This document shows, piece by piece, positions 1 through 9,599 of a stretch of 12,756 nucleotides of DNA (position 1 is its first letter; every line of letters starts with the position of its first letter). A program made the position numbers and the translations under genes. This stretch comes from Euperipatoides rowelli (Eukaryota > Onychophora > Udeonychophora > Euonychophora > Peripatopsidae), in NCBI GenBank assembly GCA_003024985.2, contig PXIH01S0006981.1; one strand, written 5' to 3'. The notes beneath the pieces were generated by a model. It saw only the letters and a program-made list of their open reading frames with translations. It made no database searches and had not been told where the DNA came from.

Positions 1-1292
1 ATTTCTCAGTGCTGCAATAAAATTAGCAGGTCGTTTCATTTTAGGACTGTTAATTGCATATTGCTGTTCATGGCAGACAAGATTAGCTCTCTTGTCACTT
101 TCTTGGCCATTTATTGAGAGGCAAACTGTTCTAACAAATACAATATGCATATTTTTACCACTCATTTTTCTTAATTTTACAATAATATGTTTTGTAATTT
201 GGCCAAAAGTCCAATGGGAGATCACCTAAGGTGTGTAGAAAGAACATTCCATCAACTATTGCACAGTCTATAGAAGAAGGTTCTTGACTTTCAATTTTTT
301 TCTCAAGTTTCCTCAGAAGAACTGATTTCTCTGTTGCAACATAGTTGCATCAAAATGACGTAGAGAAAATGGTACTGGGGTTAAAGGGTATATAATGAAC
401 TTCATATCAATTTTGTTTTGTGATACAAGATATGTCCCATTAAATTTATTCCCATTCTTACTTCCACAATCTTTCCATCACTTCTTTGGTTTTAAACAAG
501 GCTGCATGAGATGCAAAATTATTAATTTTGTTTCTTTTAATTGGTTCTTCAAAGCTTAACGGATTCTCACAGCACTCATCTATGGATTTGTCACGAGCTT
601 CATTTCCATTATGGAATACATATAACAGGAAATATGCTGTATTAGTAGATGCTGCTTTTCCAGTTAAAATGTTGAACAGAAATGAGTGTTCCAAGGTTTC
701 TACAAATGGTGAAGACAGTGTTCTATCATTGCAATGAGTTTATTAAATGTGTTTTATTGTTTATAATGTTAGCAGTTCTCAGTTTAGCAGACATATCTTG
801 TTTATTGAGTTCAAGTTCTTCAAATAAATTAGTAACTATGGTTGTTCTCATAAAATGGCTCTGTGCCCATATTTGCCTGGCAGAAATGGAGTTTATACAT
901 GCAGGAGTTCCAGTAAGAAGACTTGCAGCATTTGCATTGATTGTTTGTTCTAATGTAATGTCAACAGCAGACCTGGAAAAATATTTTGCTGTGTAACGAC
1001 TTATGGACAGGGCACCTTTTTCAAAGTCATCTATTATGCCTGGGTGGGTTGTCTCCATGAGCATAACTTGTAATCGAACTAGCCATCTTGCATAGTTAGG
1101 TTGATTAAATATAAAGAATAAAATGGACGTTAAGACCAATGCAATATATAAATAGTGTGTGATTGCCTGTATGTATGCCCTGTGAAAACATGTGAAATAA
1201 CTTAATGAGTTTGATATATGAAAACCAGTATTGAGCAGTTTTCTCATGCTCTCCTGATTCAGTTTTCCTTGAGAATTACTTATATGCCACAA
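1..1292 (-). pseudogene. Frameshifted copy of an unnamed multicopy animal protein family; 3' end off the window
   Basis: Read right to left, the coding sense runs in pieces. 1292-726 is open for 188 codons and includes FNQPNYARWLV, the segment LEQTINANAASLLTGTPA, and SISARQIWAQSHF. 694-458 continues with FNILTGKAASTNTAYFLL. 390-340 encodes YPLTPVPFSLRHFDATM, followed by a stop near 313. Positions 1-60 end with KMKRPANFIAALRN. The order and wording match, from memory, a large uncharacterised family found in many copies in invertebrate genomes; I do not know its function. Frame changes near 694-730 and 400-460, and in-frame stops, show it is not translatable as one protein. A few codons may extend upstream to about 1340 past a stop. 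No introns, promoter or poly(A) signal are evident. The family identity is recognition, not a search. It could be a host gene family or cargo of a mobile element. Confidence 0.6.
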
Positions 1293-1760
1293 TGAATTTT
1301 TTTAATTCAGTTCTGTCTCAATTTCCTCAACACAGTTGTAGCTAACACAATGGCCAAGGCATTAAGAATATTAATATTTTTTTGCTAACTGTGATACTAA
1401 TGATTGTAACACCAGGTTGGAGATGCATGGAAGGTTTTACATGACTATTTGTGACAGCATATACAGTGTCTTGAGACAGTGATGCTATTCTCCTATTGTT
1501 AGTACTAGTCTTTATATTATTTAAAAAAAGGACTCAAATGTAACAAAAAAAACGTTATTATAAAAAACAAGATACAAATTACTGAAGTCTTAAATATTTT
1601 AAACAATGATTAGTATTATGATATTTTTTTATAAAAACAAATATCTTTTAGTTGCATTAAATAAATATTTACAGGAAGTAAAGACTACTTATAGGATACT
1701 GTTGTAATAAAAAAAATTCAATGAATCAGATGAGTTTATGAAACTTTTTTTTAAAAAAAA
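1293..1760. other. AT-rich interval, no gene seen
   Basis: This stretch is AT-rich with several A/T homopolymer runs, for example near 1541, 1686 and 1751. I see no open frame with recognisable content, no RNA gene and no clear repeat boundary. Its first 50 bases may hold degraded upstream codons of the pseudogene to the left. Confidence 0.5.
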
Positions 1761-2346
1761 AGAGGTTCATAGTTATGTGGTCAGATTTTGGATTTGGCCC
1801 AGATATCATAGTCAAATTTGATATATTATGATACAGCAAGGTCAGTTGTTTCAAATGACATCCTTTTCAGTCATTACCTTATGACATATTTTCTCGTCCA
1901 AAAAAAACGCCATTACAGAGGTTCATACTGTTTATGTCGTCAGATTTTGGATTTGGCCCAAATATCATAGTCAGATTTGATATATTATGATACAGCATGG
2001 TCAGTTCTTTCAAATGGCATCTGTTTCAGCCATATACCTTATGACATATTTTATGGTCCAATTTGCTGCCATTGACCCCCNGNCAGATAGGGTTAACCCC
2101 CAACATATTAGTCAGACTTAACATTTTAAAATTATTTATACTTTATACAAACAGGTATTATGTGTTAACTTCATGTACCTCATCACATATTTTAAGGTCT
2201 ATGGGAGGGGTTAGGCAGCTCCCACCTCCTAAATGCCCCAGCTGTGCTTCGTAAGACTGACAGTTTCAGAGATGGCAAAACTATGACAACATATTATAAC
2301 GGTCAAACCTTCTGTACTTTATGACATAAGTATTTCGTCCTGGGCT
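1761..2346. repeat. Degenerate tandem array, copies 140-160 bp apart, about four copies
   Basis: Copies 1 (1761-1916) and 2 (1917 to about 2075) are clearly homologous. Both start AGAGGTTCATA and share TCAGATTTTGGATTTGGCCC, a TGATATATTATGATACAGCA block and a block of the form ACCTTATGACATATTTT followed by GTCC. Weaker versions of the last block recur at 2177 (ACCTCATCACATATTTTAAGG) and 2316 (ACTTTATGACATAAGTATTT). The anchor blocks sit at 1876, 2036, 2177 and 2316, giving spacings of 160, 141 and 139. The third copy also retains CATATTAGTCAGACTTAACA, like the second. Two ambiguous bases (2081, 2083) fall at the junction of copies 2 and 3, which may mark an unresolved array. The short open frames here are not convincing as protein. 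Confidence 0.6.
2081..2083. other. Ambiguous bases (n) inside the tandem array
   Basis: Positions 2081 and 2083 are unresolved, directly after a run of five C. They lie in a repeated region, so a miscalled or collapsed copy number in the assembly is possible. Confidence 0.95.
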
Positions 2347-2662
2347 CCTGGACTTCTCTAAACCTATGTGTAGAGCATGCTTTTTTGTGGGTTTGCAGTT
2401 TTACTTACTAAGCTTTGTAGCTGTTTTACCAGAAAGATGTTCAAGATAACCCCATAACCCCGGCATTCTTTAGTGGAGCTTTTTGTCAGAGGCGCTCTAC
2501 AGCTGCAAGTTAATTGCACTTTTGGATACCTTTTAAATATGAGTAATTCTAATTCAACTACACCTTTCAACGTGTTAAAGGAATCCATTGTGAACTCTTT
2601 TAACAATTATTCTTCACTCATAACTGAAAAACTGAAAAGTAACTGAAAAACTGAAAATTCGG

Positions 2663-2980
2663 ATGCGTTCTTGTTGGTTAATTCTACTTATAAATACCAA
2701 AAGTTTTATTTGCAGACGTTCATCGAAGTGGCCTACCATTGGCTTTCTCAACCAGTTTGATGAGTATTCAAGGCTAAACGTTCTGGCCTATCATTTTGTA
2801 GCCTTTAAAACTACTGAAGCTTTGGATTTACTTCGGAAGGCTTTTCAAAAAAAAAGAGAATATTTTATCTTATATGTGAGAATATTTTATCTTATATGCG
2901 AGCTGTGTGCAAATTCTAAAGTGGTTAAGTTTTCTGTTCTTTGGTTACCGGCACAGAGATCCTGTATGGTAAGGTGTTGA
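2663..2980 (+). pseudogene. Very tentative exon-like fragment, product unknown
   Basis: A 105-codon open frame whose middle part (about 2720-2850) reads as ordinary globular protein, with words such as TIGFLNQFDEYSRLNVLAYH and TTEALDLLRKAF. It is preceded by TTTTATTTGCAG, a good 3' splice-site shape ending near 2716. The pattern of a strand ending in a small-hydrophobic run, then a helix ending in AF, loosely recalls the C-terminal part of a PTB/PID domain, but key positions do not clearly match. The frame then runs into A-rich sequence and the 22-bp duplication, with no good 5' splice site at the point where the protein-like character ends. It could be a decayed exon, a retropseudogene piece, or chance. 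Confidence 0.15.
2856..2899. repeat. 22-bp tandem duplication
   Basis: GAGAATATTTTATCTTATAT followed by GT (2856-2877) is repeated immediately with GC in place of GT (2878-2899). Near identity implies a recent local duplication by slippage. Confidence 0.9.
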
Positions 2981-3574
2981 ACTTGCATCAGACTCTGAAG
3001 CAGCTAGCTCTATATGTATACATGTCTGTTTCAACTGTTTATGAGACTTTTGAGTTAAATGACATGTAGTCTTGGCTGATATGTCATATGCATTAAAGAC
3101 TGTGTCCTTGCTATGTGGCGCCCAGCCAGCATGTTATCGATGCCACAGTTTATTGCATAGTGTTCGAGTGTGTCATAATGGTGCCGCTCCTGCGCATCTC
3201 TTCAGGTTAGGCATGAGAATATGTGCTATAAGACATATTGTGAGATTTTTCAATCCGATACTACTGCAAATACTGCTTTGAATGGAGTCCAGTTAGAGCA
3301 ACGTGTGGGTGATGCTACTATTCATAGATACGGTATTACTTTTCATACCCTGTGTTTGCCTGCCTTTGTTTGAATTATTATTATTATTCTTTGAAATTTT
3401 TTTTATAAAATACCCTAAAAGTTCAGTGTGCTATCGTAGCCCTACTTTGGTATTTCCTTATTTCTTTACATTAGTAGGGAGCAATTTAAAATAAATGACT
3501 CCAATGACAACCTAATTTTTCATTTAAAATTTTTAGTAATAGCTTGGATTTACATCAACAGACAGTTAAAACAC

Positions 3575-3755
3575 CTATTTTAAAAAAATTGGGGGCATTT
3601 GCCCCCTATCCCCCAACCAGGACTCTGCCCCTGGACCCCACTGGGGGAAACCTCCCTCCATCATCAAAACTGAATGGCCCACCAATCTATGGATTTTTGC
3701 TGATGTGGCTCTCACAAAATTTGAGTTTGACACTCCTGCCCTATGGGGGGGGGGG
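3575..3755 (-). mobile_element. GC-rich fragment with a hAT-like terminal sequence
   Basis: Read on the minus strand, the fragment starts near 3742 with CAGGAGTGTCAAACTC and continues with a GTGAGAGCCACATC stretch. These words are typical of the ends of hAT-superfamily non-autonomous elements in many animals. It then passes through a purine-rich part to the palindrome GGGGGCA-TT-TGCCCCC at 3591-3606. The G run at about 3745-3757 lies just outside the end. No matching opposite inverted repeat or 8-bp target duplication was found, so this is an end fragment or a different element sharing similar words. Short open frames on both strands across it reflect its composition, not a gene. Confidence 0.4.
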
Positions 3756-3779
3756 GATACGTTTGTAACATTAGGCCTA

Positions 3780-4724
3780 CTAATTTTATTGCGTTGAAAT
3801 GATATACATTGGACTGTGATAGATAAGGAAAGCTTGAACATTGTAAAGTTAAATTTACATTGTACATAAAAAAAGACACTTTTATTATGGTAAAAGAAAA
3901 AATAAAAGTAAATATATTCGAAAAATAAATAATAAAAAAAATAAATTCCAAACATATTTATTTAGTAATTTGTCCAAGTAATAATTCATTCTTGTATTAA
4001 TTGATTCAGTTTTGACAAGCATCGAATATCTCATATAATATATGAATGAATTTCAGGTTGATATATTTAAATTCGATTACCAAGCCAAATGGTATTTCAC
4101 TAATAACAATGACCTTTAGCACAGGTCATCATTATATTTGTAATTTTACTTCTTCTCTGACGTAACTAGAATACTAATGTGACGACTAGATTATGAGAAA
4201 AATAAAATGAAATCGTTGCTTTCAAAGAAACATAGACATTGCAGTCTAATCCTATTAAAAGAGAAGTACCTATAGGGCAAAAACTTGGAAATAACGATAA
4301 TTTAGGCAATGACATTTTCTTTATACAAAGTGCTGTACTAATTCCTTGAACTTGTTTTAATTTTTGTCATTATCTCTTGACAGCGCCATTTAAAAATCTT
4401 TTGATTTGTCCAGATTGCTTCCAGATATTTATAAATCTAATTAATAGCATTTAATTATAACTTCTTAAAAAAAAATAAAAAATAATAAGGACGAATCTGC
4501 TGGCAGACGTCCCGATGTGGAAAATAGCAAGTTTTTTTTTTTTTTAAAATATATGTTCAATGTTGTAGTGTCCCTAACTTGGGAGAAGCAATTACTTTTA
4601 TTTACAGATATATACAAATATTTACAGGTTGTCGATCAGGATACCAAAATGATGAGGGATAATCCAGTTCCGTCCAATGTTCCTTAATCTTATAATTCCA
4701 CAACTTTTTATTGAAAAATACTAT
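3780..4724. other. AT-rich interval, nothing recognised
   Basis: There is no convincing coding sequence, RNA gene or element end. Several A or T runs occur (for example 3926-3942, 4465-4490, 4531-4545), along with a small AT palindrome near 4032. The 3712-3951 minus frame is phenylalanine/isoleucine-rich because the DNA is A-rich, and I do not call it. Confidence 0.5.
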
Positions 4725-4728
4725 TTAA

Positions 4729-5345
4729 CTCTTAACTGTGCTGGTGGGGTCTGGATGGACCACACAGCAAATGTTTTTCAGTGTATTTTGTACACTTATC
4801 AATAGATGGTTCTAGTATTCCATGTAATCTCTTTTTATGTTGTTGTTGATCTGGACCTACCATATGAGAAAAATTCATCCTACGTTTGGCGATTATTAAA
4901 TGAAAAGTCCATATGGACCCCCATCAGCAGGTAAGTGTTTGGAAATGCAATTTTTAATTTTTAAACTTATTAGCCTATATTATTTTCCAGCAATATAACA
5001 AAGTTTCCATTCTTATTCATTAGTGTATGTAATTTTTATTTTAGAATTGTTACATCACATTCCTGGTCCACTTTGTATGAAGCAGAGATAGAAGGCACAA
5101 TGAAAGACCCTACTTTGCAAAACCTGTTGAAAACATATATGTCCTAAACATTCAAATATTTTATGTAGTGATTTTATTACTATTTTCCTGTTAGAATAAT
5201 TATTTAGAGTATAATAAATGCTACTATTGTTAAAATTTATTTGTAATTCGTTTAAATGCATTCTTAATAAATTCTCAACAATTGGGGTCCACACGGACCC
5301 CACTAGCATGTATATGGAACTTATTTACACCAGCACAGTTAAGGG
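4729..5345. mobile_element. piggyBac-like non-autonomous element (617 bp)
   Basis: The left end CTCTTAACTGTGCTGG at 4729-4744 and the right end, whose complement is CCCTTAACTGTGCTGG (5330-5345), form a 16-bp terminal inverted repeat with one mismatch. The left end is preceded by TTAA (4725-4728) and the right end is followed by TTGA (5346-5349), consistent with the TTAA target duplication of piggyBac elements with one mutation. Just inside the left end lies GGGGTCTGGATGGACC (from 4746), at 4907-4918 the perfect palindrome GTCCATATGGAC, and at 5284-5301 GGGGTCC-acac-GGACCCC. No transposase motif (DDD) is visible. The 84-codon minus frame at 5055-5309 is unrecognised. The element is probably a MITE mobilised in trans. 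Confidence 0.75.
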
Positions 5346-5349
5346 TTGA

Positions 5350-5700
5350 CTGGATGAAAATAACCCCAATTTATTAGTCTTTAATAAAGAAGGACATTTG
5401 AATATTGACACAGTTCCTTGACAAAAAAGTAAGGTTTCTTTCGGCATCAGGACATCAGCACTGGGATTTGTTCTGTATCTTTATTGTAAGTAAAGAAATT
5501 GCCTTCTTGCATTTTTTTTTATTATTAAAAAGAACTTGGAGAAGGTTCATGAAAATTATCACTGATTATATTTGTTATTATTGCACTGGGGTAAATTATA
5601 TTTTAATATTTGGACATAATTAAAAAAAAATTATTGATCCCCTACAGTAATAGGAGAAAAAAATGGACCTTTTTCTAGATCATTGCCAAAAAATAAAATA
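5350..5700. other. AT-rich interval, nothing recognised
   Basis: This interval lies between the piggyBac-like element and the SINE. A 72-codon plus-strand frame at 5405-5623 has no recognisable content. There are A/T runs near 5510 and 5623. Confidence 0.5.
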
Positions 5701-5710
5701 AAAGAGGACA

Positions 5711-5937
5711 GAAAAAATGCCAAGGTGCCGTGGCCGTGAGGTTCTGTACCCGGCCATGATATGCTTGAGCACATAAAGGAATTGTAGGTTCGATCCCCCC
5801 CCCCCCCTGGGCAGCTCAACGGAATTACAAGCCTAGCAACACTGGTGTATCCAGGTTTTAGAAGCATGTAAAGTAAACCAGATATTGTATATATGTATAT
5901 AGTTGAATAATAAATGTATTTAAAAAAAAAAAAAAAG
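5711..5937 (+). mobile_element. tRNA-derived SINE, copy 1
   Basis: The element carries RNA polymerase III internal promoter boxes: an A-box-like TGGCCGTGAGG at 5731-5741 and a B box GGTTCGATCCC at 5787-5797. A C run of about 13 bases follows the B box, then CTGGGCAGCTC. The 3' part ends with AATAATAAATGTATTT and an A15 tail. Candidate target duplications are AAAGAGGACA (5701-5710) and AAAGAGGAAA (5938-5947), matching at 9 of 10. The head from GCCAAGGTG to GGGCAGCTC aligns well with the minus-strand copy at 10403-10510 and less well with the head at 12413. It is not a functional tRNA, because no cloverleaf forms. Confidence 0.75.
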
Positions 5938-5947
5938 AAAGAGGAAA

Positions 5948-6189
5948 CATATTCAATTTTCTTTTAGTTTTTTTTTTTTTTTAGAATGAGAATCTATTGG
6001 AAACAAAATGTGATATGGATATAGAGTATTATGTGGATGAAATGAGGATAACTTAATTTTGCTAGCCTTGCTCACCAAGAACTTGTCAGGCTGCAAATAA
6101 GTCTGCTATTTAACAGCCAAATCCACCATCACAAACGGCTATTTAAAAAAATATATATATAAAAAAAAAGTAATCAGTAAAAATTCAGA
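5948..6189. other. Short AT-rich spacer with no gene
   Basis: Contains T and A/T runs (5966-5983, 6144-6170) and otherwise unremarkable sequence between the SINE tail and the 3' end of the LINE. Confidence 0.4.
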
Positions 6190-7222
6190 ATATATTTTTT
6201 TTTACAATATTGATTTTTTTATTCACTTTCATACAAGAAATATAGTTACAACAAAATTTTCCCACTAAAAACATATTATGCTCGACATTTAAATGTGCAT
6301 TATTCACCCACAAATAAGTTTTATACACCACCCCTAGTCTGCAAAACTATTTAATAAAAATTTGTACCATAATTTGAGGATCATGCCCTCCTTTAAAAAA
6401 AAAAAAAATCCATTGTATATGTCTCATGCAACAGTTCAAAGTATGTTGGCCAAAATGCCACCAGTCTTATTTTTATAGATTATTTGACAGCTGTTTCTCC
6501 ATATTTCAAACATTATTACCACCACTACCTTTCTTAACTGTCTTTGTAGAGTCATGCACTTGGTATGTTGTCCAATCCTCACTCCTTCCAAAATTTACTC
6601 GTGTTTTTGACCATTTGACACACCCAAAACAAATGCTCTAAGGTTTCCAGATTTCCCTTACACCTCACACACACATTAGACATAACTCCCCTGACGTTTA
6701 ATGTATACAATCAGTCTCTGGTGGGCAGGATTTTTAACAACAATTTAATCACACAATCCTCCATTGTAATTTTTAATAGCAGTTTTTAACAAAACCAGGA
6801 TTAACATCTTTGTTTCTATAATAAAAAAACTCATTATTTCCAATTAATTTCATCTTCATGAACTCCTTATATTCTACCTTTTGTAGATAATTGGAGAGCG
6901 GTCCCTGACTTATGACCTCCTGATCCTACCTCAACATGACCTTGTCTCCTATGAATTCTCTCATTTGCCACATTTTATGAAAATCCGAGTTCCTAGTTCA
7001 CCGCAAATCTCTGAGATCAATAATCCCCAAACCTCCCTGTGTTATAGGTAAAGACACTTTATTATAAGAAAGAAATTTATATTTCCCAAACAGGAATCCC
7101 TTTGCAATCCCATGAATAACTCTTAGATCTTTATTTCCAATTCCCACAAATAGCAAATAATAAATTAACTTTGTAGTCACCAATTTGTTAACCAACATTA
7201 CCTTGTCAAACCAACTTAATGG

Positions 7223-8330
7223 TTATTTCTTCATTTTGATCACCAGTTGAGAGATGCTTTCAATAATATTCCCTATTTTATTTTTATGTAGCCTATTACC
7301 TTTACTTAATGGAAAATCTAAGCCTAACACTTTTCCATGAATTCCATCAAGACCAAAAGCATTTTCTACTCTTAGTGCTTTAATGTTGAATATACATGAT
7401 TTTTTTTTACATTTACTAATATCCAATGCCTTTTTGATATCTCACTTTGTACTGCAAAAAAATGGAAATATCAGCTATATAAGTCGCCTATTTAATTACT
7501 ACCTTTCCATATAATTGTATGCCTTTCAACTTTTCTTCAAAATTCATTATTAGTTCCATTAAATATACTGAATATAACAAACTAGATAACAGTGACCCGG
7601 CAAAATGGTGTGCGACAACTCCTCATACTCAGCTACACACTTTTAATTTACAAATCCTATATTTTTCCATTTTATCATTTTTAACAGTAAGTTTATTGTC
7701 TTATTGTTGCCCATATATTTCATTACAACATATTCTAAATAAATCATAGTTGACTCCATTAAAAGCATTTTTCATGTCAATTCTAATCATATATTGTCCA
7801 TCTCTACTATTTCTATTGGTCAAACTAAATGCCATGTGATGATTCTAAATCGTCATTTGTATAGACCTACCCTTTATTTCACCAATGTTTTTTAACAGTA
7901 TTTTATCCATGATTATTAAGCCTCTGCAAAATATTTTTGGTATAATCTTAACATTCTGTTGATTAATGCAATTGGCCTATATGTTTCTTTGTCGCACACC
8001 CCTTCACCAATTCCCTTTCCCTTCAAAATCATTTTAATCAATACCTTATTAAAAATCAATATTTCAAATTGCAATTCATTACTAAGTAGATAGTTTATCA
8101 TATGCAAAAAGATCTTCTTCATTTTAACAGATCATCTCAAATATAGCTCATATGAAATTCTATCTTCTGCAGGGACAGGCCCCATTCTACTCTGTTTTAT
8201 TACCGACTCCAGCTCCTCCATCAACACATAAACATTCAATCTATTAATATCATCCTTTTTACATTTCACTATATTTCTAGATGTGTAAAATTTAAATGTT
8301 TCACACCTTCAAAATTGCCTATAAACTTCA
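7223..8330 (-). other. Reverse transcriptase core of LINE ORF2
   Basis: On the minus strand: ELESVIKQSRMGPVPAEDR (conserved entry segment), KETYRPIALINRMLRLYQK (RPI motif), IGEIKGRSIQM, IDMKNAFNGVNYDL (motif A), a damaged motif C (YIADI), then LGLDFPLSKGN and a NRLHKNKIGN segment at 7223-7426 that correspond to the post-palm region. This would copy the LINE RNA into DNA. An in-frame TAG near 7835 and broken frames around 7440-7520 confirm decay. Confidence 0.8.
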
Positions 8331-8786
8331 ACATTATTTTTTCCATTGATATATTTCAAGACCCCATCAATGTACTCCCTTTGTACCTTTACTAACAATG
8401 TCAATAGATCATCATTTATTTTATCATCAATTCTATATTGATATATATTTGCCCCAACTTTTCTCTTTCTTAACCAATTTATTAAAATCTACTTTAGAGT
8501 ATTTTTCGTTATATGTATTTGTCCAACACATCTGTTTCTTATTGCTTTAAACTATACTTCTTCCAAATATTGTATTATCTTTTTTGTTAACATAATTACT
8601 TTTTCATCTTCCCCTCTCTCACTTTTTTATCTGCGTTTCTATACAATCTGTTTAACTCTTCCTTAACTCTCTAGTTTTTTTTAATTTGTGCCCACTGTAC
8701 ATTATCTTTTTAACTTTTCCTTAAATATTAGCCAATCAACAAATCGACTTATTCCCTCCAAATTCAGAATTTCACTATCCATTACC

Positions 8787-9567
8787 CTATCCATCTCTTT
8801 CACAATGTTCACCCCCCTCCCAATGTATAATCAGAGCTATTTTATATTGTGAGCCTAATGCTTTTCTACTGCCATAAATATAAACATCTAATGCAATGTG
8901 ATCAGTATAGGGAAAAACTTCAAAATTTAGCTTCATCTTCTGTGTGAAAGTATTTGAGATCAAAGTCCAATCCAATCTGGCACACGATCTATGATCTATT
9001 GTCCATTCTCATAATTACTCTTTTCAAATTCAATTTTACAGCCAAATCAAACAAATTATATCTATTCATAAAAAGTTACAATATCTTTTCCTTACTACCA
9101 TTGTTCACATTTAAATCACCTACGATCATTATTTCAGTTTTATATTTACTTATTAACTTTTTTTATAAGTTCATAGAAAATTTTCCTTTCTTTATCAATA
9201 ATTGGCATATGCACATTTAATATCATTACCTCTCTTTCCTCCATTTTGACAGTTGCAACCAATATTTTGCTAATTGGCATATCAATACTCTTGACCCGAT
9301 GTCTGCACATTTTAAGAACCAATACAGCCATTCCTACACTTCGACCTCCACTAAGATTTTCTATTACCCAATAATCGTTTTTAATTTTCTTCCATATATT
9401 AGGTGAGTCTCGATATGTTCTCCTAGTTTCCTGAATAAAAATAAAGTTTATTTTTTATTTACCAACTTAGTTAACATTATTATCACTCTGTTATTATTGT
9501 TTAAAGTCCTAACGTTCAGAGTTCTGAAGTTACCAATTTTTTTTATTTTATAATAATCACTGTACAT
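8787..9567 (-). other. APE-type endonuclease region of LINE ORF2
   Basis: In order on the minus strand: RTLNVRTLNNN (strand 1), QETRRTY with the catalytic-type QE, GGRSVGMAVLVL, ILNVHMPIIDKERK (the N-x-Y/H-x-P type strand), and finally LDWTLISN with YTDHIAL replacing the usual SDH. This domain nicks target DNA to prime reverse transcription. At least two frame changes lie within it, so it is inactive. Its presence separates this element from R2-type LINEs. Confidence 0.8.
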
Positions 9568-9599
9568 AATATATTAAACTAAAAGAAAGCAAAGTAAAA

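Larger units (their letters stand above)
2347..3570. other. Unassigned interval
   Basis: I recognise no mobile element or RNA gene here. Local curiosities are a short direct repeat of ACTGAAAA-type words at 2625-2660 and a 22-bp tandem duplication at 2856-2899. Open frames of 60-105 codons occur on both strands, but none shows a family signature I would defend. The one at 3303-3494 is simply T-rich and therefore hydrophobic. A weak exon-like candidate is listed separately. Confidence 0.5.
6436..9567 (-). pseudogene. LINE ORF2 (endonuclease-reverse transcriptase), multiply frameshifted
   Basis: The likely start is the ATG at 9567 (MYSDYYKIKKIGNFRTLNVR), where the standard endonuclease opening (LNVR) follows at once. 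QETRR and NLSGGRSVGMAVLVLK come next, then VMILNVHMPIIDKERK at 9146-9331. LDWTLISN and YTDHIAL at 8787-8975 are the SDH-type end of the endonuclease. SRMGPVPAEDRISYELYL (about 8160-8215) opens the reverse transcriptase. YRPIALINRMLRL lies at 7916-8122 and IDMKNAFNGVNYDL (about 7750-7795) is motif A with its aspartate. Motif C has decayed to YIADI near 7467-7481, so the second catalytic aspartate is lost. A Cys/His knuckle (CVRC...LEHLFWVC) lies about 6590-6680, then EIWRNSCQIIYKNK and a stop at 6436. Stops and indels occur throughout. About 1,040 codons remain, a little short of typical L1 ORF2. Confidence 0.85.

Noticed and set aside
726-1292. Intact 188-residue protein-coding gene
   Set aside because: The frame is only part of a longer family protein that continues in other frames to the left, so the apparent stop is a result of decay.
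1761-2075. CRISPR-like array
   Set aside because: Only two good copies of long, imperfect units with no unique spacers of constant length, in eukaryotic DNA. It is an ordinary tandem duplication.
3303-3494. Hydrophobic plus-strand frame resembling membrane segments
   Set aside because: The DNA is T-rich, so phenylalanine and leucine are expected. There is no start context, no neighbouring exon and no family motif.
3575-3955. 126-codon minus-strand open frame
   Set aside because: It spans a GC-rich repeat end and an A-rich flank. The protein is compositionally biased in each half, with no domain.
5055-5309. 84-codon minus-strand frame within the piggyBac-like element
   Set aside because: No catalytic or zinc-finger motifs of piggyBac transposase are visible, and the element is far too short to be autonomous.
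5787-5810. C run as a regulatory element or G-quadruplex
   Set aside because: It is a single homopolymer expansion directly after the SINE B box and is easily explained by slippage.
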